DNA from: Acidobacteriota bacterium | Lineage (GTDB): Bacteria > Acidobacteriota > Terriglobia > Bryobacterales > UBA6623 | Length of the DNA: 64,000 bases | Direction: 5' to 3' | Assembly (NCBI GenBank): GCA_016125275.1 | Contig: WGMB01000010.1 | Location: 1-64,000 of the forward strand | Shown here: piece after piece, positions 33,854-43,320 of the stretch | Layout: each line of letters opens with the position of its first letter | Numbering within the stretch: position 1 is the first letter of the stretch | Position numbers and translations under genes: made by a program | The notes under the pieces: generated by a model | The model's database searches: none | The model's input: only the letters and a program-made list of their open reading frames with translations | What the model was told of the DNA's origin: nothing

Positions 33854-35262
33854 CGCGCAAGTTTCTCGAGCTGTACTGGAGACTGCCGCCTGCCCTGCAA
33901 ACCGTCGCCGCCGGCGCCTACGGCTGGCGCCTCGCCCGGCGGCGCTACGGGCCGGAGACCGAAGACCTCATCGCTGAGATGCGCGAGGCCGAGCGGCTCG
34001 CCCCGTCCGCTCGGGACGCGCGACAGGGCGAACAACTCGCCGAGACGCTATGGCGCGCGGCCCGCAGCGTGCCCTACTATCGCGAGCTCTGGGCGCGGCG
34101 CCGCGCGCGGGGAGTGCGATTGCCGGTGGAGCGGCTCGAAAGCTGGCCCTTGCTCACCAAACAAGAGGTCCGCGCCCAACCCGAAGCCTTTGTCGACGAC
34201 GACGCTTGGCGCCGCTCGCTCTCGGTCGAGCGGACCAGCGGCACCACCGGCACGCCGCTGCGCCTATACCGCAGCCGCCGGACGTTGCGGGCCCGCTACG
34301 CCCTCTACGAGGTGCGCCACAGGGGTTGGTACGGCGTCAGCCGGCAGGACCGCTGGGCCATGCTGGGCGGGCGTCTGGTGGCCGGTCCGGGGGCGCAGGA
34401 GCCGCCGTATTGGGTTTGGAATCCTTCGCTGCGCCAGCTCTACGTCTCGTCGTATCACCTGCGGCCTGATCAAGCGTTGCGCTCGGCGCGGGAGATCGTC
34501 CGCCGCGAGTGCCGCTATCTGTGGGGCTACCCTTCGTCGCTGACCGAGCTGGCGCGGGCCGTCGAGGGCGCCGGGCTTGGATACAGCCCCGAGGTCGTCA
34601 TCACCAACGCCGAGCCCCTGAGCCAGGAGCAGCGAGCGCTGATCGAGCGGGCCTTCCGGGCGCCCTGCCGTGAGACCTACGGCATGGTCGAGCTGGTCGC
34701 CGGCGCGGGCGAGTGCGAAGCCGGAACCCTGCACGTCTTCCCCGAGTTGGGCCGCCTGGAGCTGCTCGAAGACGACTTCGCTTCCGCCGCCGGCGAGATC
34801 GTGGCCACCAGCCTGCTCGACGCCGACATGCCCTTGATCCGCTACCGCACCGGCGACTTCGGAGGGCCCTTGCTGCCCGAACCGTGCCCCTGCGGTCGCA
34901 CGCTGCCGGTTCTCGCCCGGGTGCAGGGGCGCCAGGACGACCTGCTGCGCGCCCGGGACGGCCGTCCGGTCGGTCGCCTCGATCCGGCCTTCAAGGACGA
35001 CTTGCCGATCGTCGAGTGCCAGATCGTGCAGGAGAGTTTGGAGCGCGTCCGCGTGCTGGTCGTGCCGGCGCACGGCTTCGACGCCGCCGCTCAACGGCGG
35101 CTCGCAGGCGCTCTGCGGGACCGGCTGGGCGACCTGGAAGTCGTCATCGAATGCGTCATCCGGATCCCGCGCGGCCCCAACGGTAAGTTTCGGGCCTGCG
35201 TTTCGACCCTACCGCCAAGCGAGGGCTTGGCCAAGGAGGCTGTGTGCTCGTCTCGATTTTGA
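33850..35262 (+). CDS. CapK/phenylacetate-CoA-ligase-like adenylating enzyme
   Basis: 470 aa of the AMP-binding PaaK/CapK group. The phosphate loop is VERTSGTTGTPLRLYRS near residue 123. Further motifs are VITNAEPLSQEQRAL, the ETYGMVEL motif of the ANL superfamily, and the hinge and C-terminal region IRYRTGDFGG with the Cys-containing CPCGRTLP typical of PaaK. Members in capsule clusters are thought to activate an acid or amino acid for attachment to the polysaccharide; the acid here is unknown. ATGA overlap with the GT4 gene, and a 19-nt overlap with the next GT2 gene. Confidence 0.9.
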   Translation: MTRKFLELYWRLPPALQTVAAGAYGWRLARRRYGPETEDLIAEMREAERLAPSARDARQGEQLAETLWRAARSVPYYRELWARRRARGVRLPVERLESWPLLTKQEVRAQPEAFVDDDAWRRSLSVERTSGTTGTPLRLYRSRRTLRARYALYEVRHRGWYGVSRQDRWAMLGGRLVAGPGAQEPPYWVWNPSLRQLYVSSYHLRPDQALRSAREIVRRECRYLWGYPSSLTELARAVEGAGLGYSPEVVITNAEPLSQEQRALIERAFRAPCRETYGMVELVAGAGECEAGTLHVFPELGRLELLEDDFASAAGEIVATSLLDADMPLIRYRTGDFGGPLLPEPCPCGRTLPVLARVQGRQDDLLRARDGRPVGRLDPAFKDDLPIVECQIVQESLERVRVLVVPAHGFDAAAQRRLAGALRDRLGDLEVVIECVIRIPRGPNGKFRACVSTLPPSEGLAKEAVCSSRF

Positions 35263-36308
35263 CGCCCTGCCGCTGTGAGGGCCCCTACATCGAAGACTTC
35301 GTCGCCAATGTCGAGAGTCAGGAACTTCCGCCGGAGGTGGAAATCGAGCTGTTGGTCGCCGAGGCCCGGAGCGAGGACGACGGCTACCAGCGTCTGTCCC
35401 GCCTGGCCGCGGATCGGCCCTGGCTGAGGGTGCTGGACAATCCACGCCGCACCACGCCGGCGGGTCTCAACATCGCGATCCGCCAGGCCCGAGGCGATGT
35501 CCTGCTCCGCATGGACGTGCACACGACCTATGCGCCGGACTACGTCGCCGAGTGCCTGCGGGCGCTGGAGTCCAGCGGGGCTGACAATGTCGGCGGCCCC
35601 TGGGTGGCCCGCGGCGAGGGGTTCGTCGCCGAAACGATCGCGCTGGCGTTCCAGTCGAAATGGTCCACAGGGGGCGGGCGAGCGCATGACCCCGGCTACG
35701 AGGGCTTCGTGGACACGGTGTATCTGGGTTGTTGGCGCCGAGAGGCCTTCGCGCGCTTCGGGCGGTTTGACGAATCGCTGATCCGCGGGCAGGACAGCGA
35801 GCTGAACTTCCGCATCTGGCTCCGCGGAGGCCGGGTCTGGCAGACGCCGCGAATCCGCTCCTGGTATCAGCCGCGGCGGTCGCTGGTCGCTCTGTTTCGG
35901 CAGTACGCTCAGTGGGGTTACTGGAAGGTTGCGATCCTGCGCATGCATCGCGCACCGGCGTCCCTGCGGCAACTGGCGCCGGGCCTGTTCCTGCTGGGCT
36001 TGGCCGCGGGCCTTCCGGCCGCTTGGGTCTGGCCGGTCCTGGCGGCGCCGTGGCTCGGAGTGGTCGCGGCTTACCTGCTCGCCAACATCGCCGCGGCTGT
36101 GGTCGTCTGCCGCCGCGCCGGCGCCTGGAAGTTCCTTGCGTTGCTACCGGCGGTCTTCGCCGTGTTTCACTTCGGCTTCGGTTACGGCTACCTGCGCGGC
36201 GCGGTGGACTTCCTCGCGTTGCGACGCCAAGCCAGCTCTCGATTCGAGCGGTTGACGCGGCCCACGGCGCCTGTCCGGGAGGCGCGCGGCCACGTCGCGA
36301 GCCGCTGA
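35244..36308 (+). CDS. membrane-bound glycosyltransferase family 2 protein (ExoA-like)
   Basis: 354 aa. The GT-A domain runs from SILTPCRCEGPYIEDFVANV through VLLRMDVHTTYAPDYV (the DxH/DxD-type site) and RGQDSELNFRIWLRGG, ending in SWYQPRRSLVALFRQYAQWG. This layout resembles ExoA of succinoglycan synthesis. Three C-terminal membrane helices follow (about residues 245-320). GTG start with AGGAGG just upstream, inside the end of the CapK-like gene. Last gene of the operon; its stop overlaps a -10-like element of serS. Confidence 0.9.
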   Translation: MLVSILTPCRCEGPYIEDFVANVESQELPPEVEIELLVAEARSEDDGYQRLSRLAADRPWLRVLDNPRRTTPAGLNIAIRQARGDVLLRMDVHTTYAPDYVAECLRALESSGADNVGGPWVARGEGFVAETIALAFQSKWSTGGGRAHDPGYEGFVDTVYLGCWRREAFARFGRFDESLIRGQDSELNFRIWLRGGRVWQTPRIRSWYQPRRSLVALFRQYAQWGYWKVAILRMHRAPASLRQLAPGLFLLGLAAGLPAAWVWPVLAAPWLGVVAAYLLANIAAAVVVCRRAGAWKFLALLPAVFAVFHFGFGYGYLRGAVDFLALRRQASSRFERLTRPTAPVREARGHVASR

Positions 36309-36314
36309 TACACT
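36306..36314 (+). promoter_or_regulatory. extended -10 element upstream of serS
   Basis: TGATACACT: TG plus TACACT (4 of 6 to TATAAT) ends 12 nt before the serS ATG and overlaps the preceding stop. It would give a leader of about six bases. Confidence 0.35.
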
Positions 36315-36326
36315 GGATCGAGACCC

Positions 36327-37613
36327 ATGCTCGATCTCAATACGCTGCGCCGCGATTTCGAAGCGCTCAAGACCCGGCTGCAGTATCGCGCGCAGCCGGA
36401 ATTGCTGGACCAGTTCGCGGCGGCTGATGAACGCCGGCGCGCCGCCGTCACCGAGATCGAGGAGCTCAAGCGGCAGCGCAACGAGCTCTCCGCGCAGGTC
36501 GCGCAGGCCAAGAAGGCCGGCGAGAACGCCGACGAAGCCATCGCCCGCAGCAAGGAGATCGGCCAGCAGGCCAAGGCTCTCGAAGATGCCGTCCAGGCGG
36601 CAGACCAGGAGCAGTCCGATCTGCTGGCCCGCATCCCCAACCTGCCTCACGAGAGCGTGCCGGCGGGCCCTGACGAGTCGGCCAACCAGGAGGTCCGCCG
36701 CTGGGGGACGCCGCGGCCGATGGACTTCGAGCCGCAGCCCCACTGGGACCTCGGGCCCAAGCTCGGCCTACTCGACTTCGAGCGCGCCGCCAAGATCACC
36801 GGCGCCCGCTTCGCCGTCTACATGGGCGCCGGCGCCCGACTCGAGCGCGCCCTGATCAACTTCATGCTCGACGTACACACGCGCGAGCACGGCTACACCG
36901 AGGTGCTGCCGCCTTTTGCCGTCAACTCGCAGTCGCTGTTCGGCACCGGGCAGTTGCCGAAGTTCGCCGAGGATCTCTTCCACCTCGAAGGCACCGACTA
37001 CTGGCTCATCCCGACGGCCGAGGTGCCGGTGACCAACCTCTACGCCGACGAGACCCTCGACGCCGAGAAGCTCCCGCTCAAGCTCACCGCCTACACGCCC
37101 TGCTTCCGTAGCGAAGCCGGCGCCTACGGCCGAGACACCCGCGGCATCATCCGCCAGCACCAGTTCCAGAAGGTGGAACTGGTCAAGTTCGCGCTGCCGG
37201 AGACCAGCTACGACGAGCTCGAGAAGCTGACCGCCGACGCCCAGGACATTTTGGAGCGCCTCGGTCTGCCCTATCGCACCATGGCATTGTCGAGCGGCGA
37301 CATGGGCTTCTCGGCCGCCAAGACTTACGACCTGGAAGTCTGGCTGCCCGGGCTGGGGCAGTTCAAGGAGATCTCCTCCTGCTCCAATTTCGAGGACTTT
37401 CAGGCGCGCCGCGCGAAGATTCGCTGCAAGGCGGCCTCCGACAAGAAGGCTCGCCTCGTGCACACCCTCAACGGCAGCGGTCTGGCGGTCGGCCGAACCT
37501 GGCTGGCCGTGGTGGAGAACTATCAGGAAGCCGACGGGGGCGTCGTCATTCCCGACGCCCTCCGTCCCTACGTCAACGCCGAGCGGATCACGCCCGCCGG
37601 CGAGCTGGTCTGA
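36327..37613 (+). CDS. serS: seryl-tRNA synthetase
   Basis: 428 aa, class II synthetase charging tRNA-Ser. The N-terminal two-helix coiled-coil arm (residues about 25-105) precedes the catalytic domain. Motif 2 is [20 protein letters not shown] with FQKVELVKF; motif 3 is [31 protein letters not shown] is also conserved. Complete and of normal length. Converges on the RND pump gene with a 1-bp gap between the stops. Confidence 0.98.
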   Translation: MLDLNTLRRDFEALKTRLQYRAQPELLDQFAAADERRRAAVTEIEELKRQRNELSAQVAQAKKAGENADEAIARSKEIGQQAKALEDAVQAADQEQSDLLARIPNLPHESVPAGPDESANQEVRRWGTPRPMDFEPQPHWDLGPKLGLLDFERAAKITGARFAVYMGAGARLERALINFMLDVHTREHGYTEVLPPFAVNSQSLFGTGQLPKFAEDLFHLEGTDYWLIPTAEVPVTNLYADETLDAEKLPLKLTAYTPCFRSEAGAYGRDTRGIIRQHQFQKVELVKFALPETSYDELEKLTADAQDILERLGLPYRTMALSSGDMGFSAAKTYDLEVWLPGLGQFKEISSCSNFEDFQARRAKIRCKAASDKKARLVHTLNGSGLAVGRTWLAVVENYQEADGGVVIPDALRPYVNAERITPAGELV

Positions 37614-37614
37614 G

Positions 37615-40600
37615 CTAAGCCGCCATCCGGCGCTTCCGTCCCTGGAACCAGGGGAAGAAGGTCGGCACCAGCACCAGCGTCAGCAGCGTCGTGCTGATCA
37701 CGCCGCCGATCACCACGGTCGCCAGCGGCCTTTGGACCTCCGCGCCGATCGATGTCGCCAGAGCCATCGGCAGGAAGCCGATGGCCGCAACGACCGACGT
37801 CATCACCACCGGCCGCAGCCGGAGCACCGACGCCTCCACGATCGCCTGCTTCTGCGGCAGGCCCTCGTCGAGCTTGTGGTTGATGGTGGAAACCAGCACC
37901 AAGCCGTTCATGATGGCGATGCCGAACACGGCGATGAAGCCGACCGAAGCCGACACGTTCATGTTCAGATCGCGCAACCACAGAGCGGCGATGCCGCCGA
38001 CGGCCGCGAACGGCACCAGCAACATCACCAGCAGCGACTGCTGCATCGAACCGAACGTCGCATAGCAGATGCCGAAGATGCCCAGCAGCACCAACGGCAC
38101 TAGGACCGCGAAGCGCTGCATCGCGCGCTGCTGATGCTCGAACTGGCCGCCCCAGCGGATGAAGTACCCGGTCGGGAAGCGGACCTTCGACTCGATCAGC
38201 TTCTCGGCGTCGGCCACGAAGCTCCCGAGATCGCGGCCCCGGACGTTGCATTGCACCACGATGCGGCGCTGGCTGTCTTCTCGGCTGATGACCTCCGGCC
38301 CGCTGGCGGCTTCGATGCGGGCGATGTCCGCCAAGGGAACCAACTCGCCGCCGGGCGCCGAGAGCAGCAGGCCTCCCAGCTCCGGGCGGCTGTGCCGGAA
38401 CCGCTCCGGCAACCTCACCGTCAAGGGGAACCGCCGGCGGCCCTCGATCACCTCCGTCACGTCGCGACCGCCGATGGCCGACTGCGCCAAGTCCGTCACG
38501 TCCGAGACGTTCAGGCCGTAGCGGGCCAAGGCGGCGCGATCGACCACGATGCGCCATTCCGCCGCGCCCGAGAAGTACTCCCGGCGAGCATCAGCCGCCC
38601 CGGGGACCTGATTGAGCCAGTGCAGGATCTCTTCGGCAAGCCGCTCCAGCGTCTCGGCCTCGTCGCCGAAGATCTTCACGGCCACATCGCCCTTGACGCC
38701 AGAGATAGCCTCGTCGAGCCGCATCGCCATCGGCTGCGTGAAGTTGTAGCTCATGCCGGGGACCTGCTCGAGGGCCGCCGCCATCTTGTCGATCAGCTCC
38801 TCCTTCGTGGAGGCGGAGGTCCACTGGTCGCGCGGCTTGACGTTCACGTAGACGTCGGCCTCGTAGACGCCCATGGCTTCGGTCGCAAAGTCCGGGCGCC
38901 CCAACTTGCTCACCGCCCGCGTCACTTCCGGAAACTCCAGCAGGACGCGCTCGGCCTCCGCCTGGAGCTTGACTGATTCGGTCAGCGAAATCGACGGCAG
39001 CTTGATGGTCTGGACCAGAATCGAGCCCTCGTCGAGCCGCGGCATGAACTCGGTGCCGATGAAAGCGAGCGAGCCCATCGCCGTCCCGACGATCGCCAGG
39101 GCAACGACGGCCGCCAGAACCCGGCGGTCGTAGACGGTGCTGAGAATCCGCGCGTACACTCGGCGGAGGGGTCCGAAGAGCGGCTCCTTCTCGCTGAACT
39201 TCGCGCCGCGCAGCAGGTAGGCCGCCACCGGCGGCAGCACCAGCAGGGCCAACAGCAGGCTGCCGACCATAGCGCTCAGCACGGTCGTGGCCATCGGACG
39301 GAACATCCGTCCCTCCAGCCCTTCCAGCAGCAGAATCGGGATGTAGACGCCGATCAGGATGGCCACGCCGGCCAACGTCGGCTTCCACACCTCGTGAGCC
39401 GCCGTCCGAATCTCCTCCAGATAGTCGACCTTGCCGCCGCCCTCGGAGGCTTCGTGGATGCGCCTGACGCAGTTCTCGATCATCACGACCGAGCCGTCGA
39501 TCACCATCCCGAAGTCCACGGCGCCCAAGCTCATCAGATTGGCGCTGATGCCGAACAGCCGCATGCCGATGAAGGCCGCCAACAGTGACAGCGGGATCAC
39601 CGCCGCCACCATCAAGGCTGCGCGCATCTGGCCCAGCGATAGCAGCAAGACCAGGATCACCAAGGCGCCGCCTTCCAGCAGGTTGTTGCGGACGGTATGA
39701 ATCGTGCCGTCGATGACCTCGGACTGATCGTAGAACGGGATCAGCTCCACGCCCTTGGGCAGCGCCAGTCGCATGCGGGCGATCGAGTCTTTGACCCTTG
39801 CGATGACCGTGTCGGAGTTCTGGCCCTTGAGCATGATCACCATGCCGGAAAGAGTCTCGCCCTTGCCGTCGCGGGTCACCGCCCCCTGCCGCGGCACAGC
39901 GCCGACACGCACCTCGGCCACGTCGTGAATGTGGATCGGCGCTCCCCGATGGGAGGCCAGCACGATCTCGCCGATCTCGGTCTCGTTCGTCGTCCGTCCC
40001 AGGCCGCGCACGGTGTACTGCTCGGCCGAATGCTCCACGAAGCCCGCGCCGAAGTTGGCGTTGTTGTCGCGGAGGCGTTCAAACACCTGCCGCAGCGGAA
40101 GTCCGTAACCCCGCAGCTTCTGCGGGTCCACAATCACCTCGTACTGCTTGGAAAAGCCGCCCCAGGTGTTGACGTCCGCCACGCCGGGAGTGGCCCGCAA
40201 CTGGTACTTGATCTCCCAGTCGTGCAGCGTCTTGAGCTGCATGGCGTCCAGCCCGCCGCCTTCGACGGTGTACTGGTAGACCTCGCCGAAGGGCGTCGCC
40301 AAGGGTCCCAATTGGGGCTCGAGCCCGGCCGGGATGCGGTCGCGCGCTTGGCTGAGCCGTTCGGTGACCAACTGCCGCGCCAAGAAGATGTCGACGTAGT
40401 CCTCGAAGACGATCGTGATCATCGACAGGCCGTACTTGGAGATCGAGCGGACTTCGAGCGTATCCGGCAACCCCATCAGAACGGATTCGATGGGGAAGGT
40501 GACGAGCTGCTCGGCCTCGACAGCCGCCAATCCGGGCGCGGACGTCACAACCGTGACCTGGTTGTTCGTCAGGTCGGGGAACGCGTCGATCGGGATCTGG

Positions 40601-40695
40601 AACATCGCGTGGAGCCCGAAGCCGATCAGCAACGCCAGGCCCAGCACCGGGGCCCAAGCGTGGTCGAGGCAGAAATCAATGAGCTTTTGGATCAT
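37615..40695 (-). CDS. heavy-metal efflux RND pump (CzcA/CusA family)
   Basis: 1026 aa inner-membrane proton/metal antiporter with 12 predicted helices and two large periplasmic domains. The heavy-metal signature is in helix 4 (about residues 388-407): GAVDFGMVIDGSVVMIENC, with Asp, Asp and Glu at the proton-relay positions of CzcA. This matches the DFG-x3-DG pattern of the Co/Zn/Cd subgroup better than the Cu/Ag CusA pattern. The ATG at 40695 has AGGAG 7 nt upstream; the open frame beyond it is inside the adaptor gene. Last gene of a four-gene operon, 4 bp after the adaptor stop. Confidence 0.95.
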   Translation of the reverse strand: MIQKLIDFCLDHAWAPVLGLALLIGFGLHAMFQIPIDAFPDLTNNQVTVVTSAPGLAAVEAEQLVTFPIESVLMGLPDTLEVRSISKYGLSMITIVFEDYVDIFLARQLVTERLSQARDRIPAGLEPQLGPLATPFGEVYQYTVEGGGLDAMQLKTLHDWEIKYQLRATPGVADVNTWGGFSKQYEVIVDPQKLRGYGLPLRQVFERLRDNNANFGAGFVEHSAEQYTVRGLGRTTNETEIGEIVLASHRGAPIHIHDVAEVRVGAVPRQGAVTRDGKGETLSGMVIMLKGQNSDTVIARVKDSIARMRLALPKGVELIPFYDQSEVIDGTIHTVRNNLLEGGALVILVLLLSLGQMRAALMVAAVIPLSLLAAFIGMRLFGISANLMSLGAVDFGMVIDGSVVMIENCVRRIHEASEGGGKVDYLEEIRTAAHEVWKPTLAGVAILIGVYIPILLLEGLEGRMFRPMATTVLSAMVGSLLLALLVLPPVAAYLLRGAKFSEKEPLFGPLRRVYARILSTVYDRRVLAAVVALAIVGTAMGSLAFIGTEFMPRLDEGSILVQTIKLPSISLTESVKLQAEAERVLLEFPEVTRAVSKLGRPDFATEAMGVYEADVYVNVKPRDQWTSASTKEELIDKMAAALEQVPGMSYNFTQPMAMRLDEAISGVKGDVAVKIFGDEAETLERLAEEILHWLNQVPGAADARREYFSGAAEWRIVVDRAALARYGLNVSDVTDLAQSAIGGRDVTEVIEGRRRFPLTVRLPERFRHSRPELGGLLLSAPGGELVPLADIARIEAASGPEVISREDSQRRIVVQCNVRGRDLGSFVADAEKLIESKVRFPTGYFIRWGGQFEHQQRAMQRFAVLVPLVLLGIFGICYATFGSMQQSLLVMLLVPFAAVGGIAALWLRDLNMNVSASVGFIAVFGIAIMNGLVLVSTINHKLDEGLPQKQAIVEASVLRLRPVVMTSVVAAIGFLPMALATSIGAEVQRPLATVVIGGVISTTLLTLVLVPTFFPWFQGRKRRMAA

Positions 40696-40699
40696 CGAA

Positions 40700-41920
40700 T
40701 TACTCCTCGCCGCCCACCAGGTCGTCGCGCAGCAGCTCGGTCTTGAGCAGGAACGCTCCGTCGACCACCAACTGCTCGCCGGCATGGACGCCCGAGAGCA
40801 GCGCCACGCGGTCGCCGACCGTTGGGCCTACGGTCACTGGGCGGACCTGATACTCCCCATCCCCGACGGCCACGAACACGACGGGCTGGTCGCCCATGTT
40901 TTGGAGCGCGCCGGAGGAAACGGTGAGAGCGGGCCGGCCGGATTGCGACCGCAGTGTGACGGTCGCGTACATACCGGTCTTGAGCAGCCCTTGCGGGTTG
41001 GGCACGACGCAGCGCACCTGCACGGTCATCGACTCCGGGTCGAGCTCGGTTCCGATCAACGTCACGCGGCCCGGAAAGGGCCGGCCCGGAAAGGCTCGGG
41101 TTTCCACCGAGACCGTCATGCCGGGCTCGATCTCAGCCATGTGCTCTTCCGGCACCTGCGCGATGACCCAGAGCTGCGACAAGTCGCTGATCACGTACAG
41201 CTCACTGGAAGGCGTCACCACGTCGCCCAGGCGCACCGTGCGCGAGACGATGCGGCCGGCCATGGGCGCGACGATGTCGATCATCGGGTGGGAGGGGTGA
41301 CCGTCCGGACCGGTCTCGCCGATCTCGTCCGGATTCAGCCCGTAGAACTCGAGGTGTGCGGAAGCTCGCTCGACGTCGGCCTTGGCCGCGATCAGGGCGT
41401 TCTCGGCCTGGCGCAAAACGGTCTCCGCCTGCTGCACCGCTTGCAGCGACCCGGCCTTGAGGTCCAGCAGTTTCTGCGCCCGGGCCTGGGCCTGCCGAGC
41501 GTACTCGAGCTCGGCGGTGCGTGTGTCGAGGTTCGCGCGGGTGGTGGCCACCTCGGCGACGACTTCATGGATGGCGTGGCTGTGCAAGCGCGCCAACACC
41601 TCGCCTTGTTTCACGTACGTTCCGACCGACTTACAGCAGGACTCCACCAGCCCTTCGACGAACGACCCGACGCGGGCCGTGCGATCTTCCTGAAGCGTCA
41701 CCCGTCCGGCGACTTGGATCTGGCTGGGCACGGATTCTTCGACCACCGGCTCGAGCTTCAGCCGCTGTGAGGCTTCGAACCGCACGCGGCCGGGCTGCGG
41801 CGGCGCCGCGGCAGCCGGGGGGGCCTCGGCGGGAGGCTCCGGCGAGGGCTCGGAAGCGCTCGGGCCGCCGGCGCAACCCGCCAGCGCGGCAAGCAATAAG
41901 ACAAACATCGGACGGTTCAC
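40700..41920 (-). CDS. efflux RND periplasmic adaptor lipoprotein (CusB/CzcB-like)
   Basis: 406 aa. Signal peptide with lipobox LAGC, then a Pro/Ala/Glu-rich linker. The barrel-sandwich hybrid halves are VGSFVEGLVESCCKSVGTYVKQGEVLARL and IDIVAPMAGRIVSRTVRLGDVV, separated by an alpha-helical hairpin (about residues 125-185). Beta-barrel and membrane-proximal domains follow. Links the pump to the TolC-like channel. An unusual Cys pair (SCCKS) near residue 94 may touch metal. GTG start overlapping the channel gene's stop (GTGA). Confidence 0.93.
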   Translation of the reverse strand: MNRPMFVLLLAALAGCAGGPSASEPSPEPPAEAPPAAAAPPQPGRVRFEASQRLKLEPVVEESVPSQIQVAGRVTLQEDRTARVGSFVEGLVESCCKSVGTYVKQGEVLARLHSHAIHEVVAEVATTRANLDTRTAELEYARQAQARAQKLLDLKAGSLQAVQQAETVLRQAENALIAAKADVERASAHLEFYGLNPDEIGETGPDGHPSHPMIDIVAPMAGRIVSRTVRLGDVVTPSSELYVISDLSQLWVIAQVPEEHMAEIEPGMTVSVETRAFPGRPFPGRVTLIGTELDPESMTVQVRCVVPNPQGLLKTGMYATVTLRSQSGRPALTVSSGALQNMGDQPVVFVAVGDGEYQVRPVTVGPTVGDRVALLSGVHAGEQLVVDGAFLLKTELLRDDLVGGEE

Positions 41921-43230
41921 GGCAACACCTCCAGCGCAGCGGCGCCGCGACCACCCGCGGCGGCTTCCAGTCGGGCGACGCTCAGCCGGTAATCGGCGAG
42001 CGCCTGGGCGTGGAGGAGCTCCACATCGTTCTGCGCGCGTTGCGCGTCGAGTAAGAAGAGAAGGTCGGCGCCCTGCTCTTGGAAGGCCGCGCGCGCGATG
42101 CGAAAACTCTCGCGGGCGCGTTCGAGCAAACCGGCCTCCAGCGATTCCACCTGTGCGCGTCCGCGAGCGGCGGCAGCCATCGCGGCCGTCACCTCCGCTT
42201 CGGTGCGGGTGGCCAGCGCTCGCAGGTTGGCTACCTCTTCGCGAACCTGAGCCTGCGCTTCGAGAATCCGCCCCTGGTTGCGATCCCGCACCAGCAGAGG
42301 GATGTTGACGCCGCCGACAATCGTGTTCATGTCGTTGGTGCGCTTGTAGCCGAAGTACGGCGTCACGTCGGGCCGGGTGTGCGCCTGGGCCAACGTCACG
42401 GCGGCCTCGGCGGCGGCGATGCGGGACTTCTGAAGCTCCCAGTCGGGTCGCTGCGCACGGGCTCGTTCCATCCAGTCGGTCGCCGCCAGGGGGGGGCCCA
42501 GGTCACCGCCGATCTCGCCGTCGAGGACTACGCCGTCGGCCAACCGCGGCAGTCCCATCGTAGAGGCGAGACGCAACCGAGCCTGTTCCCGCTCGTTCTC
42601 GGCCGAGGTCTGCGCTTGGACGAGCTTCTGCTCCTCGACCTGCACCTTGATCAGATCGATCTCGGCGATGGCGCCTTGTTCGAGCCGCGATTCGTGGTAC
42701 TGCACCAGCTCGGCGAGAGTCCGCCGCGTGCGGCCCAGCACGTCTAGGCGCGCATCGGCGGTGACGGCGGCCCACCACGCGGCGGCGGCTTCCTGCTCGA
42801 TGCGCCAGGCCAGAACGGCCCGCGCCAAGCGCGTTGACTGTCCCTCGATCTCAGCCAGATCGGTCCGCTTGCGGCGCTTGCCGTTGGTCTCGATCTGTTG
42901 CGTGATGTAGGTGAAGTAATCCAGATCCCGCAGGGGAGCGAAGGTCGGGTCACCCCAGGCTCGCCAGTTCTCTGACTGGATCGAGAGGACCGGGTTGGGT
43001 CCCAAACTGGCCTGCAAGGTGGCGCCGGCGGCCGCTTCCACGGCCTCGGCGGCGGCCTTTAGCTCCTGCCGGTTGGCCAGGGCCAGCCGAATGGCTTCCG
43101 ACAGCGACAGCTTCTGCGGCGCAGCTTGCGGCGCCATCGAGCTGACGGGCGATTGAGCTCGGACGGGCGCGAGCGCCAGCAGTAAGACCGCCAGCGTCGC
43201 CCGGCCGCGTAAGAGATACGGCCTGAACAA
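41917..43230 (-). CDS. TolC-family outer-membrane efflux channel (CusC/CzcC-like)
   Basis: 437 aa. Two OEP repeats with long coiled-coil helices: SLSEAIRLALANRQELKAAAE at the start of repeat one, and IAEIDLIKVQVEEQKLVQAQ and LLFLLDAQRAQNDVELLHAQ at the usual helix positions. The best start is TTG at 43228-43230. It has a perfect AAGGAGG ribosome site 8 nt upstream (43239-43245) and gives a clean signal peptide (MFRPYLLRGRATLAVLLLAL...). The GTG at 43287 would put 19 non-signal residues in front. Second gene of the metal efflux operon. Confidence 0.9.
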   Translation of the reverse strand: MFRPYLLRGRATLAVLLLALAPVRAQSPVSSMAPQAAPQKLSLSEAIRLALANRQELKAAAEAVEAAAGATLQASLGPNPVLSIQSENWRAWGDPTFAPLRDLDYFTYITQQIETNGKRRKRTDLAEIEGQSTRLARAVLAWRIEQEAAAAWWAAVTADARLDVLGRTRRTLAELVQYHESRLEQGAIAEIDLIKVQVEEQKLVQAQTSAENEREQARLRLASTMGLPRLADGVVLDGEIGGDLGPPLAATDWMERARAQRPDWELQKSRIAAAEAAVTLAQAHTRPDVTPYFGYKRTNDMNTIVGGVNIPLLVRDRNQGRILEAQAQVREEVANLRALATRTEAEVTAAMAAAARGRAQVESLEAGLLERARESFRIARAAFQEQGADLLFLLDAQRAQNDVELLHAQALADYRLSVARLEAAAGGRGAAALEVLP

Positions 43231-43320
43231 AGAAAATCCCTCCTTCCCATGCAGAAATGATGCCGCGCCGAGACGCAGCTCCCCCACGTGCGCTCACGTA
43301 GAGCGCGACACAGGTCGACT

